Part shown: positions 24,801-37,382 of the stretch, piece by piece
Layout of the letters: each line of letters opens with the position of its first letter
How positions within the stretch are numbered: the stretch's first letter is position 1
Assembly: GCA_013400975.1 (NCBI GenBank)
Contig: WBMZ01011776.1
Coordinates: 62,001-126,000, forward strand
Origin: Atrichornis clamosus
Taxonomy: Eukaryota; Chordata; Aves; Passeriformes; Menuridae
Reading direction: 5' to 3'
Length of the DNA stretch: 64,000 bases
The notes under the pieces: model-generated
The model's input: only the letters and a program-made list of their open reading frames with translations
Told to the model about the DNA's origin: nothing
The model's database searches: none
Made by a program: the position numbers and the translations under genes

Positions 24801-27800
24801 TAGAGCTGAAATTAGTTCAATTTGACATTGGGCTTTTTAATTCTATCATTTTTTTCTCCCACGTGAATTTTAAAGTGAGTGATAAAAATGAAGAGACTCA
24901 CAGGATTTTATTATATTTTAAAAAAGAACACATTAGGAAAGCAATCTGCCTTGTGTTTTATTACATTATTTCACTACAGATCCTGAAACTGTGGGAACTT
25001 TTTTCTTTTTTCTTAATGATCACTGTTTTTTATGCATCATCCTGAATGCTTGAAGCTTACATTCTTCCTTTTCACAGGCTTAATTTGTCATCTGCCACAA
25101 AACAAGTGCTAAATCAGTAGCAGTGTGTGGGTTGCAAGCCCACAATGAAAGTGATTTACCTAAAGATTTACTACACAGAACACTGTAGGCAACTCAGGAG
25201 TGTTTTGTGGCTGACTTGAATGAAAGAAATTGAGGACTGGGCCCTAAATACATATTTAGGTAATATATTTACATGATTTCAATGGCATTGGTATGTTGTA
25301 ATTGCTGTACATAATTTCCACACAGTCCTAAATGCAGATCTGACTTTAAAACTCATTTATTCTAATTATTCTTGCTTGTATTTTTGTTTTCTATAACATT
25401 CAGATTGGATGAACTACCTCAGGTTAATAATTTAGGGAATCTGAGCTATTAATTATTGGCAAAACAGATGCAGGACAGCGATGCAAAGGTTCAGCTCTGC
25501 AGGTATTCCCTTCCCTTGGGAATAAAGCTGGGAGCTCAGAGCCCATTCTTATTCCATCTGTCCCTTCTTTGCAAAAAACTGAGTAATGTGGTGACAAAAG
25601 CATATGTGCAGGTCAGTTCCTGAATGACAGGGGGAAATTTGGATACCTCTGCCCTGAAACCAAAATCAGCCTGTCAGCTAATTCCCAAAAGCTGACCAGG
25701 CATCCATCAGACACAAAAACCTTTGGCCATTCTGGGCTTGTGCCAGATTTGTTACATATTTCCCCTACTCATAATTATTGGCTGTTAGTACCCCACATAT
25801 TTTATAAAATGAAGTGCATTCTTCCCAGTCATAATTTTTCTCTATTCATTCAGCATAAATGGCTGCTTTAAATATTTCAGATTCAGCATTTTCATGTTGT
25901 TTGATTGTTAGTGAGCAACAGAGGGAGGATGTCAGCAGCCAGCTGGGAACAGGGTTTGCTAAATTAAGCTGTGGTCTTCACGTAGTGGAAAACACCCAAA
26001 TGAGAGCATGGAATTTGTTCTAATGTGTCATTTAAAAAAATACTGATTTTAAATGTATTCACATCTGAGGCCTGATTTATTCCATGCAAACGACAGCAGT
26101 AGATAAAATCAAAGATTAATCTCCAGTTAGGCTCTGTCTTTGAGGTGACCAAAAGCTGTGAAAAGTCATGTGAAATCCTAGCACTGAAGTCCAAGGAGAA
26201 ATGAGGAGAAGCTGCTGGAAAGAAAATAGATATATTTGCAGTAGGACCACTTGCTAATGCATCTGTAACTTACCATGGGCGAATATTTGAATCCATTGGT
26301 TTGGAAAACACAGGGGGAGAGGTGTTATTTGGAGTTGCATTGCTTTCAAAACCATCAATCTCCAGAAAAAAGTGGGAACTGTTGAAGACATTGCATTTGA
26401 AAACTGTTAGTGCTAAAAGGCAAGCCCAACCACAAACCAAGCAAAGCTCTGCACGGACATAGCAAGGGCAAGCTTGACAATTTATCTTTCCTGGCATTAA
26501 ACCTGGAAGAGAGCTGGAACAGGGGCTTAGCTGCTTTCCCCTGAGGGGATCCCAACCTCCAACACTGTACCCAGCTCTTTCATGCTGGCAGATGGGCAAA
26601 ATTCCCAGGATATTTTTAGAACACATGGCATCAGATCCTGACATGTCTAAGCAGCATTCCCTACACCAGCTCCTGTGCAAAGAGCCAGCACCAGCCCCTG
26701 CCCAGCCACACGTGTGTGCTGCACACACAAGGGCTGTTTAATCCACTGCATCCCAGTGTCCCTGTTTTCCAGCCAGGAGCCATCAGGATGGATCATTTCA
26801 AACCCATCAGCAGTGATAATGATTAAATCAGAAAGTTTGAAAGGTCACATGTTAACTGGCATTAGGCATTTCCACCAGTCAGGACTGAATGTGTCCTCTT
26901 GCCTGTCAGTGCATGACATTTACCTATTTTCCCTCTAAATAAATGATATATAAAAATATTTATCATGAAAAGAAATAAAATTTGAAACAACACAGAAAAG
27001 GTAACATGAACAGAATAGAAAGATTTCACCTTTTAAAAGCCTGCAGAGATGAGAGGTAAAATTCAATGGCTTGGTATTACTGGATCTCACTAAAACATTG
27101 CTACAGTTCACCACAGGCAGAGGGGTTTCAGTGGTGGATGCAGCAACTCCCACAGGGGCTGTTGTTCAGAAATGTCTTCCATTTCTGAAATGTTCCAGTA
27201 GTCACCTGGAAAACCTTTCCAATTCACCTAATATGTCTGGTTTAGTCCATAGGCTATTTAATCTTTTTTTCTAACTGTCTCTTGCCCAAAAATCCTGGTG
27301 AAGCAAAGTACTGATGCTAAAATGCAGTGTGTTATTAGGACACTAGTGGACACCCTGCTGATATTTGCTAAAAAATAGCATTATCTAGTTCATCTCCTTT
27401 TCCAGTGGCTTGGTGATCCAAGTGTTGATTCTGGCATCCAGCAGCTGTACAGCAGCAGGGAAGGGAACCCTGCTTTGGGGGCTGACAGATTTGTGGGTTA
27501 CCTGGGGATATCATGGGGGGGATAAAAAAAACCAAACCCAAAAGCCACTGTGCAAAGCAGGTTGCCAACAAATAGCCAAGTGCTTACGTGGCCACGGTGC
27601 TCTGCCCACGGACATCAGCAGGCTCTGGCAGCCTCCTCCCCTCCTGCCCCTCAGACCTCCTGTGCCTAATTCCAGACTGTTAGCCCACCCAAATTCCAGG
27701 CCCTTCAAGTAGGGAATGTCACTGTCTTCCAAGGAAGTGAATATTGCCAAGACATTTTCTGTGGGAAATGCCACCCTGGAAGTGCAGCAGTGCTGGAGGC

Positions 27801-29156
27801 AGCTGGAGGGAGGGTTTGGAAGGAACAGGATAAAGCAGCATAGGAACATATAATTAATAGAACATGTTAAACCCCTGCATTAAAATCCACGTGACGGTCA
27901 TGCTGTGTTTTACAGGAATGCTGTCAGCCACACCCTGAGCTCTTGGTCGGGAGGTGGGAAAAACCCCAAGGTTACTGTTCCTGAGGCCACAATGAACGTG
28001 AGATATGAGCTAAGTAATTGAGGGGTTGGGTTTGGCAGTGTTCTTATAACTACACCATCTTCCATGGAATCGTCCCTTTTGGAAGTACTGGGTGTATCAT
28101 GAGCTGTGCAGACACCTCGTCTCCCCATATGCAGCCAAAGAGCTTCTCTTTGTTGAATTTAATGACAAAAAGACAAATTGGACCACCCAGGCAGTGGGTC
28201 TCAAATAACTAATGGCACCATCTCTGTGAAAAGTGGTTCTTCTGATTATTGAGAATTATAAATGTCAGAACAGCCACAATTGCCCAGGCCTTCAGAGTTT
28301 CAGAAATTGCCATAATAACTGGTAATTATCCAGAGTGAAAAGTTTATGAATGAAAATTCATCCTCACTCTACAGTAACTTAGTTGACTTCAATAGCATAA
28401 TATCAGGTAGGAATTACAGCTTATTTTTCCCCACTCATATTAAACACAAGACCTTAATCCCTTTATTAATTCTCTATTATAAATTATGAATGAAAGTGAA
28501 TATTTTATAAAACAGTGAAGCCTTGTTAATCAGAATAATGAAAAATAGAGTGAATCCAGGTTTCTGTTTGTGGTAGGATTTTTCAAATCTCCTGCTCTCC
28601 CAGCCCTCTGCCTCTCCATAATCTGTCATATTTCCATGTGAGGCTAAGTTTGAAATGCTCCCTTTTTTCAGGCCAGCATCTCTTACATAAAGCCTGCTGT
28701 GCTCTTCCATGTGATCTCTGAAGAAAAGATCACTCTTTATTCTCCCGTGGAAACGCTGGCCATCATTGGACCACATTCTTGCACAGGTACATGGAGTGGG
28801 TCACACTTCAAACACTGTGCGTGAGCCTGATGTCTCTGGGGTAAGGGTTAAAGATGTGTCCCATTAGGGAAAACACAGCATTTGTCTTCCTAACTCTTCC
28901 CTCTCTAAACAGCACAAGCCTGCTTTTGTCTATCAATATACACAACAAAACCAAAGATGGTGGTGGTATTTCAGTGCAAAGATCTACTAAAGGAGATAAA
29001 GCAGGGAGTTTTAGTGGTTTGGGCTGAGCTGGAGTCCTACCTTTTCTTTGTGGGAGTGCCTTCAGCCTTTTTCTCTTGCTGGTTTGAAGGGGGAATTCCA
29101 GATGGATTTGTTTTCTTGCCCATTAGTGGAACAATTTCGTTGTTATCTTTAATCAT
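15782..29156 (-). CDS. TRPV3: TRPV3, vanilloid-family TRP channel, complete coding region
   Basis: Warm-activated, non-selective Ca2+-permeable cation channel of the plasma membrane, prominent in mammalian keratinocytes. Seventeen coding exons were assembled (coordinates in the exon entries), giving 786 residues against 790 in human. Order: acidic N-terminus with VPLMGKK and TPTKK, ankyrin repeat domain (about residues 110-370), pre-S1 linker with [12 protein letters not shown]1-S4, S4-S5 linker, S5, selectivity filter GLGD (637-640), S6 with [17 protein letters not shown] helix, and C-terminus ending PETSV. Gly573 and Trp691 match human Gly573 and Trp692, the sites mutated in Olmsted syndrome. 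The intron after 18908 has a GC donor. The gene sits tail-to-tail with ASPA and head-to-tail with its paralogue TRPV1. Four bases precede the ATG in its exon, so at least one further 5' UTR exon lies upstream, unidentified. Confidence 0.96.
16477..16547 (-). CDS. TRPV3: TRPV3 coding exon 16
   Basis: 71 bases, acceptor AATAG|GATT, donor ACAG|GTACTG, phase 2 to 1. Encodes [19 protein letters not shown]. Confidence 0.94.
17169..17281 (-). CDS. TRPV3: TRPV3 coding exon 15
   Basis: 113 bases, acceptor AATAG|AGAG, donor TTAAG|GTAAAG, phase 0 to 2. Encodes [16 protein letters not shown] and [15 protein letters not shown]. Confidence 0.94.
17746..18017 (-). CDS. TRPV3: TRPV3 coding exon 14
   Basis: 272 bases, acceptor TCTCAG|CTCT, donor CCAG|GTTTGT, phase 1 to 0. 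Encodes the pore loop with [14 protein letters not shown]6 with [16 protein letters not shown], and the TRP helix [11 protein letters not shown]. Confidence 0.95.
18359..18425 (-). CDS. TRPV3: TRPV3 coding exon 13
   Basis: 67 bases, acceptor TTTCAG|GTCA, donor GTAG|GTAAGT, phase 0 to 1. Encodes S5, [20 protein letters not shown]. Same length as the TRPV1 counterpart. Confidence 0.95.
18908..19073 (-). CDS. TRPV3: TRPV3 coding exon 12, followed by a GC donor
   Basis: 166 bases, acceptor TAACAG|TTTT. The donor is CAAAAG|GCAAGT, a GC-AG intron; no GT nearby keeps phase with the next exon. Encodes S3 ([15 protein letters not shown]), S4 ([14 protein letters not shown]) and the S4-S5 linker [13 protein letters not shown], including Gly573. 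Confidence 0.93.
19695..19768 (-). CDS. TRPV3: TRPV3 coding exon 11
   Basis: 74 bases, acceptor GCACAG|AGTG, donor GCATT|GTAAGT, phase 0 to 2. Encodes [19 protein letters not shown]. Confidence 0.94.
20304..20405 (-). CDS. TRPV3: TRPV3 coding exon 10
   Basis: 102 bases, acceptor TTGCAG|GCTC, donor AAGAG|GTAAGA. Encodes [16 protein letters not shown] and the S2 helix [14 protein letters not shown]. Confidence 0.94.
20848..21006 (-). CDS. TRPV3: TRPV3 coding exon 9
   Basis: 159 bases, acceptor CTCCAG|AATC, donor TGAA|GTGAGT. Encodes [15 protein letters not shown] and the S1 helix [19 protein letters not shown]. Confidence 0.95.
21637..21813 (-). CDS. TRPV3: TRPV3 coding exon 8
   Basis: 177 bases, acceptor TTTTAG|ATTC, donor TTGGT|GTAAGT, phase 0 to 0. 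Encodes [24 protein letters not shown] and [11 protein letters not shown]. Last ankyrin repeat and linker. Confidence 0.95.
22476..22756 (-). CDS. TRPV3: TRPV3 coding exon 7
   Basis: 281 bases, acceptor CTGTAG|GTGA, donor TTAGAG|GTGGGT, phase 1 to 0. Encodes [33 protein letters not shown] and [15 protein letters not shown]; ankyrin repeats. Confidence 0.95.
22952..23092 (-). CDS. TRPV3: TRPV3 coding exon 6
   Basis: 141 bases, acceptor TTTCAG|GCCA, donor TTTG|GTGAGT. Encodes [12 protein letters not shown] and [15 protein letters not shown]; ankyrin repeat. Same length as the TRPV1 exon at 48641-48781. Confidence 0.95.
23290..23466 (-). CDS. TRPV3: TRPV3 coding exon 5
   Basis: 177 bases, acceptor TTGTAG|ATTA, donor AAAG|GTATTG, phase 1 to 1. 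Encodes [19 protein letters not shown] and [12 protein letters not shown]. Confidence 0.95.
23766..23923 (-). CDS. TRPV3: TRPV3 coding exon 4
   Basis: 158 bases, acceptor CATCAG|TGCT, donor CCAG|GTGAGC, phase 2 to 1. Encodes [19 protein letters not shown], first ankyrin repeat. More GC-rich than its neighbours. Confidence 0.93.
24618..24704 (-). CDS. TRPV3: TRPV3 coding exon 3
   Basis: 87 bases, acceptor CTCTAG|TGCA, donor GTTG|GTGAGT, phase 2 to 2. Encodes [16 protein letters not shown], an acidic linker. Confidence 0.92.
26274..26378 (-). CDS. TRPV3: TRPV3 coding exon 2
   Basis: 105 bases, acceptor CAACAG|TTCC, donor CATG|GTAAGT, phase 2 to 2. Encodes [13 protein letters not shown] and [14 protein letters not shown], nearly identical to mammals. 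Confidence 0.93.
29041..29156 (-). CDS. TRPV3: TRPV3 coding exon 1
   Basis: ATG at 29156-29154, four bases after a CTGCAG acceptor; 116 coding bases to an AAAAG|GTAGGA donor, phase 2. Encodes [15 protein letters not shown] and AEGTPTKK, matching the mammalian VPLMGKR and ITPTKK landmarks. The exon stands 2.7 kb from the next. Confidence 0.88.
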
Positions 29157-32100
29157 GTTTCTGCAGTAGAGAGATACCAGTTACTTGCCTCCTGTTCATT
29201 TGAAGAAAATATAGTGACCAAATTGCCCGTTTACAGTCTCTTCACATGTAAACACACAAATACTGACTTGTTTTTCCCCCCAAATGTTTTCATTTTTCAG
29301 TTGTTAAGCACATACACACCATTTCATGTATCAAGGCTGGAGGGTGACTTATGACTCATTAAATTTCATTCTAAGGAAAGAGCCATTAAAAGTGGTATCA
29401 GGAGAACCTTAAATTCAAGCCCAAATTAAACTGAAGGGAGCCTGTCAATCACAGTGAAAGTGTGTGTTATTTAGAGAAACATAAAGAGCACAGTGACTTT
29501 TATAAGTAGCCCTAAAATTGTGCATTTTTACAGTTAATCTGAGTAGCCTGCTCTTGTCCAAGATAACTTCAGAGAAGTGGTAAATTCTAGAAAGAATCTG
29601 TGCAACAGACAACTCATAAAGGAAGGTTCCAGATGTGAACAGAAATCCCTGAAAGTTTTCATTGCATTAGAACAGCAGAAGCAGCAGACTCAGAATACAG
29701 TGCCCAGGCTGAGCTCAGCTAAACCATCACGTGGGTAACATCCAGGACTTGTGTCCTGGTGATATTTCTCAACATTTCTTCAGGAAAAAGAAAAAAAATC
29801 ATGATTATACCAGATGGAAATGACCACCACCACAATGTACAAAAGGTTCTTAATGTATGTGACCTGCTTAGCAACACCCACAGCATGAATTCTGTCAGTA
29901 ATAATGAATAACTCTCTCCCTGTTACTCAATCTAATACTCAAGGGCATCATTTTAAATCACCCAGGGTAATTTGAAAGCAAGAAGGTGAATTCAGGATAC
30001 ATTAAAATTCACTGAATGTAAAACCCGTAAGATTTACGAGGTCAGGGACCCATTCCCAAGGAAATCAGGGGAGTGCCCTCCATACCCAAGGACAAATGGT
30101 AAAAATAATTTGCCTGCAAACTTGAACAAAGTGAACTACACTTTTTTCCCCCCTCCTACTGCACTTTTCTTAATGTGATAAATGTACACTCAAACTTTCT
30201 GCTCCTGTCACAGTGCTGTCAGTGTGCCTTCGCACCAGGATTCCTTCATTATGGGAATATCAAGACACAGAAAGCAGATTGTGAAGAGTGTTTGAAAAGA
30301 CATGACACCTGGTATGAGAGAGGAGCCAGGAATATCAAATACATTGGTATTTAAGTGAAAGTCTATTAATACATAAACAACAAATGTTTAATTATGGCAA
30401 TTTTCAATCCCAAGTACAGAGAACTGAGAATTTACAGGGCCCAAACACTCCTAAGTGCAGCTGTAATTTCTTGGCACTGGGTGGAATAGGAATTTGAAAT
30501 ATTGGAAAGGACTCCTTACCTTGCAAAGGTTGGCTTAAGAAACAGGCATGAAAATAAATTTTTATTGTGTTTTCTACCATTGGCAGAGGTGTTCACACTA
30601 GGAAACATGCCGAGTTTGGATGCGTCTCCTAGGAATTCATATCACAGCTTTCAAAGAAATAATTTATAAAGGTAAAATATTTTTACTTGCATACAAAGCA
30701 CACCACAGCTTTTAGTAAGTGCACAGAAGAACTGAAGTTGGATATTACACAAGGGAGGTAGGAAGAGGGGTTTTGTCAGTGCCACTGGAAATGCCACTCA
30801 CGTAGTCCCCAGACACATGTTGTGTCAGTGAATACACTGATCAACATTTAGTCTTAGCACAGCTCAAACAAATGACTGTTGTCTTGCTTAGTTCATAAAT
30901 AATTCTGCTATTTACTTCTTACCAACTACTCTAAGAATACAAAACAGTGTGTGGGCAAAGACATTTCCCATCCTGAGGAAGAGGCAAATGGGATACTTGA
31001 GATAAATCAAATATCAGGGGACCGGAATATGGTGGCCATGAACATTAAATTGCTACATAAAAGAAGTGACTTTAAAGGAAGAGAATAGTTGGAAACAGAC
31101 TAAAAAGTCCAAAAGTGTGTCAGCAAAACAAGTTGCCAAGTTGAGAGTGGCACAGCCAGGAGAGGTGTGAAGTTGGAAGGGTCAGAGAGGGGCAGAAAGA
31201 GCTGGAGAAATAAAGATCAAGGTTAAATCTCTAAAGCGCAGAATGACACAAGGAAGAGCCTCTCATTTGTAGGTGATGCTGGAGCTGCTCAGATTTTGCA
31301 ACACCCTTCTGCAAGGGCAGCGACTCAAAGCCCCATTTGTTTTCACCACAGAGATTTTTAGCAATGACTCGAGAACAGGCTGCATCTCTGAGGAGAGGTG
31401 GAAATAGTCAAAGATAGCACTGAAGTTGTATTGGATGAAGGACTGCTGAACCATCAGTGATGTAAGGAAGCAACTGGGGAAGGGAAAAGAGGACAGATTT
31501 CCTTATCTCAGCCAAAAAGACTATTTTAAATGAGATCTCAGTCTGCACAAGTAAATAACTGCAGGCACCATAGCAGAAGTACCTTGCTACAGTGCTGAGG
31601 TAGCGTCTGTTCCATTTTTAATCGTGATTAATTGTATGCTAAGATGAAAACTAAGCTGGGCTTTCATTGGCAGCTTCCAGTGCACTATCATTTTCTGTGA
31701 TCTATGACAGATAGAGAAAAATAGTGCAACAGCCTGAAAAGTGTCAGATCTAAGTAGTGGAGCTCAGGTAACCTGATACAGAGGGTTGTCCCCTGTTGTA
31801 ACTCTTTTCTACTCCATTATCTCGTTAATTGTTACTTACAGGCCACCAGAGAAGAGGCTTATTTGAAGTGGGCAGCAAGACAAAACCACTCTATTTACAG
31901 TATTAAAAATTACTTTGAAGGGGATCTGAGGACAATGAGGACTTGGTATCTGACCTCCAGCATGCTGGGGGTAAGAAAAGGGTATTTATCTGGAATGGTG
32001 AATGGGATTCTGCCATTCCTGCAGTAAGTGGCACTTTGCACACTATCACAGACTCACCTTTTGCTTATCTGAGAACAAGAAAAATCATACATATCTGTAT

Positions 32101-35100
32101 CTTTATAGCTCAGTTATAGTGTATAAGATGTGGCTAAAGAGAGAATCCTACAAATCATAAGAAACTTAGCAGAGATTCCGTGGCACAAAGGTCTCCTCTT
32201 CCCTAGGGGCAGAGGAGTGGGAGTGACTGCCAAGAGCTGTTCCATTCACAGGTTCCTCAGAACAGACCATGACACTTTCCAGCACCTACGACCTAATTCT
32301 CACTGGCTCATAAAAAAGAAATCCCCTCCCCGAGGGGGAAAGCTGATAAAACTTGGTTCTGACTTTAGTGCATTATTGACATCATTATGAGTCCTATCAG
32401 CAGGAAGTTACACTTGATACAAAGAGTTTCATCTTTCTGTAAGATTTTTAAACTTTTGAGGGGCATCAGTAGACATCAGGTGCTATCAAAAATGTTCTTT
32501 TTGGTGAGAAATTTTTACTTTCCTATAAAGGTTCTTCCTAAGAGAAATTTTAAAACACTCTGAAAAGCAATGTTTTTCCCTGAAGAAAAGATGCTTTAAT
32601 ATTATTTACTTGCTATTTCCGAATTAAATAATAAGAAGAAATTTAAGTGAGTTGAAATAAAAACCTGTTCTACTAGGCAAGGGGTTTTACTTTCAATGGT
32701 CACTACAGTAACTGAAATTTTTGGTGGAAAATGAATGCGTTGAAGTTTAGGTTATATGACATTATATTTTAGATCCCCTTGGCACAGGAATTAGGAAGTG
32801 CAACAGTGTTTCACGCTGACAAATACAAATTAAATTAGGCCTGTCTCTCTTCACTTCTGAATGCCCAAGGAGTCGGCGTGGCACAGCTCAGGAGAGCTAT
32901 TTACAAACTAGAAAAACAGAAAGAAGCACAACAGAAAAACATTCTCCATGTGAACCATGGGCTTCACCCTTGTCTCTGGAAGATTTCACTCTCTCCAGAG
33001 GCATCACACCCCAAACACCCACAGAGCTCCCAGGGAACTCACCCTGCTCACGACACCTCCATGTCAGCATGGACGGATCTCGGAGTCGAAGATCAAAGCA
33101 GGGACCCACTGACAACATCCAAAGCTCATCTGCCAAAGGAGTAAAACCACATTCGAGCTCCAAACTTTCCTAAAAACACGAAACCAGCCTTCTTCAGTCA
33201 TCTGGTGTGCCCAGCCGGGAAGCACAGCCAGGGAAGCGCCGAGGAACTGCGGCCGTACGGGGTTTGCTCCATCTGAAATTAGGGAGCAGGGAGAAACTCG
33301 CTAGACAACAAGCTCTTTACCTCACAGCTGCCAAAGTGGGATGACACACACACAGAGGCAATAATTACACACTGAAATGTTACTAAAGCTGAGTTGCTCA
33401 CAGATGACTTCATGGCAGCAGTGGAGTATCTCAAACCATCGCTGCTCTGCAGTTTACATACTGTTTTCAAAGGAAAATGGTTATGCACATGCATTTGGGT
33501 TGTAGATGACACCCTTTCTGTCATGCTCAGGTTATTATGTAGCGTGGAACTACTCAGAAGGCACGAAGCAGAAACAAGGAAATGACCCTAAGTGCTCCAG
33601 CAAGTGAAAATTTTTGCTGTTACTTTGAAAAATTAGAAACGACCTTAGAAAATCTCACACTTTCACAGTGATGTCAGTAAAAACACAGTGGGCATATTTA
33701 AATTTTTCCCTACCTGTGGTAGTTTCTAATGAATATGTCCCTGGAGGGGCTGTGGGAACACAACCAGTTGGGTTTCACATCCCTGTGTTCATGAGAATGG
33801 CATTTCTCAGCTTTGCTGCTTTGGAGCTCTTGAGCAATGGTTAATGCAGAATTCTGGTTTGGGGCATACCAGAAGAGTGACCATAAGTTCCTCGGCTCTT
33901 TTTATAGAGCCTTTCCATTATCACCAGAAATAGAATGTTAAAAACTCGTATGTCTTTGCAGGGAGGCCTGCAAGGTGTATTTAGAGCTGTTGGTCTTGAC
34001 TTAATTATTAGATGGGAATTTAAGGGGAACTATGTAGGCAGCAAAACAGGAATCTTTTTTTCAACTGCAGACAAGAGAAGAAAGAGTCAAGTTTGGGTGG
34101 TTTTTTTGGTAGGAGGTAGTTCAAAAACTTGGAAGTAAAACCAAAATATCTTCAGCTACTACAGCCTTGATCCAAACATTTTAATCCCAAGACTATGGCT
34201 TTAAAACACATCTACAGATTGCAGGTAAACTCCTGTTCATGAAGGAGGTATCTTTAAACAGGTCTGCTGGGTATTACATTTGCCTCAGATCTTGTGTGAA
34301 ATGCCAGGAGCACTGCACTGTTCCTGGGAATGAATCAGCTTCCCAGGAGCTGTGTGGGGAAAGGGGCTGTGCCTGGGCTGGCTGGATTTGGCACTGGGGC
34401 ATCCCTTTGGCTGGATGTGCTGAGCACACATCCAGCTTTGCCTGGCACAAATTCACGATCTATTCCAAGCCCTGTAGCAGGAAATGTTGTTCACATCTTG
34501 CCAAATGCCTGTGCCTAAGCTAATATGTGACAGCCTTTTGATGGTCTCTTACCTGCTGGTGGAACAACCTGGAATAAGGATTGAATCCTGCCATTCCATC
34601 CTGCCTGGGAGAGCACCAGCTTAGTTCTCAACACAAACTGCGAGAAACTTAATTGAAGTCACTCTGAGGATGGAAATAGGCAAAGCTACATTAAATCTGG
34701 GTGAAGGTGCATTTGAGGACTCTTGCTTCACCTCTGATCAACCACAGTAATAGAAATCCTTTCGCTAAGGAGAGAAAATGAATTTGGCAGCAAGCAGGAC
34801 TTTGAACTCAGAAAGCAGCTATATCTGAAAGCACCCAGATCTGTGTGGTTTAGCAGAATAGGTCTGAGGTCTATTTATAATGTAGTGGCAGTTATCCAAA
34901 GAGAAAAACTGGGACAAGCTACAGCAAGAGAGGCAGAGCCCTGTTCCCAACCTGCCTATGGAAAGGTGCAGGGACTGCAGGAGCTGTTAACAGCTCACAC
35001 ACAGCAGAGTGGCTCCATCCTGCCTGGTCTGTGTTAACAGCTTCTCCCTGCGTTGTGAGGACAGCCTGGACTCCCTGGGCCCCGGAGTGTGGCCTTTTCT

Positions 35101-37365
35101 CTGCAGCTCTCAGATTTGGGGAACAGGAGCCCAGACTGTTCCTGGCTGATCTTCCTGAAAACAGCCATCGTGTGCCACACATGGGTGCTGTGAGCATGAG
35201 CTGAGCTGATTTTAAGGATGGGCTTAAGGGCCAGGAAGTGAGGCAGAACTACAGTAAGTCACACCTGTGCAAACATTTTCTTACAGTTTTAATCATTAAC
35301 CTACTCAGTCTTTATGTTCCCAGACCTGCTCCACCCTGAGATTTCTGACAAGGGCAGCATTTTGCAGGAGCCATGCATGGTTTTGCAATAGGATCCATCA
35401 TGACTGTGACCATTTTATAGGTCATATAGAGTTTTACAGCTGCACAAACCTACAGTCACCAGCTGCCTCAGTTACTGAAGAGATGCCATAAAGGTCAAAA
35501 ACATTAATAACATGCATCTCTTATTAAAATTACTTGAAAAGATTAACTTTGAATAGTCTGTGCAGCACAAATAAGCTGCAGAAGCCCTATTTGGCATTAT
35601 TTTGTTTTCCTAGCAAGTGTTAGACTCACTAGAAACTGAAATGGATAAAATCAAGGAAAGCCCAGATGGCAGGGAATGATCATTTGGAGATCTGCCATGT
35701 GACATCAGTGAGTCAGAGCTGTATTTGCTCTTCTGCTGATACATGACACCATCCCAGTCAAACTCACATTAGAAGTTATTCAGATTTTATATTCAATTCT
35801 GTGATTTTCAGTACCCCAGCAGAGTCACTAAGGGGAAAAGCAATTGTCTAAATGCATTTTTAACATTAGCTAGCAGCAAGAATAATTGTAAATTACTTAT
35901 TGTCATCATCCCTTTCCCCAAGATCCTTAAAAATAATCCACAATTTGAGAATTAAAGCATTGAGCATAACAACCACCAGTAGCAGCCCCATTCCTCTGAG
36001 CATAATGTTTGAGTCACAGGAGCCTTGCATGAATTTTCACTGTGCTCTCCTCATCCTTCCCCTTGGAGTTAAACTTGTCCTGGGATCACCTCTGTGTGCT
36101 GCTACACAAAGAGCTTTTCACACCACCCCAGACAACTGAGTAGCACTTGCAAATATTTATACATTATGCTCATAAACTGCAAGATAAGAGGTTGTTTTAT
36201 GCAGCTGAGCAACAGGAAAATGAATTAGCCTGCAAGTGTGTGACTATCACCTAACAGGAGACAGCCTTGTGGAAAGTCATTCCAGGAAAATACTGGGATA
36301 TCACTTACCAGTTGGTGCAGTCTGGACTGCAGGGACAAGTCAGCCTCTTTAGCAGTGTTGTGGTGCATATTTGCATAACACACATGCCTGGAGATTTGAT
36401 TCCCCAAGATTCCTGCCATGAAAGAATAGTCCCATTCACAGGAGGATGGAGAAAAGTTGCTGAAGCCTCCATCCCAAGTATATTCCCTGCAACTAAGTCA
36501 CCGTGCAGCTTCTTCTTTTGCTTGGGCAAAAAACCCAAAGAGGGGTGAGTCTAGGGGGGCAAAGAAACAGCATTATTGTTGGGAATGTCAAAATTGTCCA
36601 ATAGCCAGGCATCCTAACTCTTTCTTATCCCTCCAAACTATGCTTCCTGGACCCAATTCAAGCAGCTCTCAGCTGCTGCCCTGAGAGTCCTGCTCATCCC
36701 GGGGAGTAGCTCCACTCATGGCACTCCTCAATCCGTCTCTGCTGTTGCCTTCCTTTCTCCAGCTGAGCCTGGGAACATGAACATTTATATCCTGCATTTG
36801 AGCAGCACCCAGCCCTGCTGAACCAGGGCCAGAGCTCACACTAATGTATACACAAGAGCACAGAGCAGAGATGAGGCTGATCCTACAGCTCAGCTTCTAC
36901 CCACTCCCCTCCTTGCCAGAGAAACAAAGCTCCCTCCCTTCCTCCCTTATTATACTCTCTGTCCACCTGATTGAGCCCTCACTTCCACCCAAATCTCCCT
37001 AATTCCCACATCTGTGGCCAATTCCCTATGCAGGGATGGGCTCAGTAATGATTAAGTCGAAATAAGTGCAGTAAAAATCCAGTTTATGCAAGTGGCATCA
37101 ATATTTGACTTCGGGTCATAGTTATCCCTTCTCTTGGCAAAGTTACAGGGCTCTATAAGCATGGGATAATAATGAGCAATGGGGAGAATGGATCTGTGAG
37201 TCTTTTCCTGTGTCATCTCCTGCATTTGGGCTGTTCTTACTGTCCTCTGCCACTCCTAAGGCAAAAAGCAACAGCACAAAGCTACAAAGCCCTTTGCCAG
37301 CCCTCACTGGACAGATGTGCTGGGTGCTGGGTGCTTCTCCTTGTCCCTGTCCTGGGAGCTAGTCC

Positions 37366-37382
37366 TGCTGCTGCTGCTGCTG
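37366..37382 (+). repeat. (CTG)n short trinucleotide run
   Basis: Five consecutive CTG units. Confidence 0.85.

Noticed and set aside
26379..26728. Leftward extension of the TRPV3 second exon frame as an alternative N-terminus
   Set aside because: Cysteine/glycine-rich read-through of an intron; the true first exon with the VPLMGKK motif was found at 29041-29156.
28477..28776. 99-codon minus-strand open frame
   Set aside because: No recognisable family, no splice signals in suitable positions, hydrophobic random-looking tail; it lies in TRPV3 intron 1.
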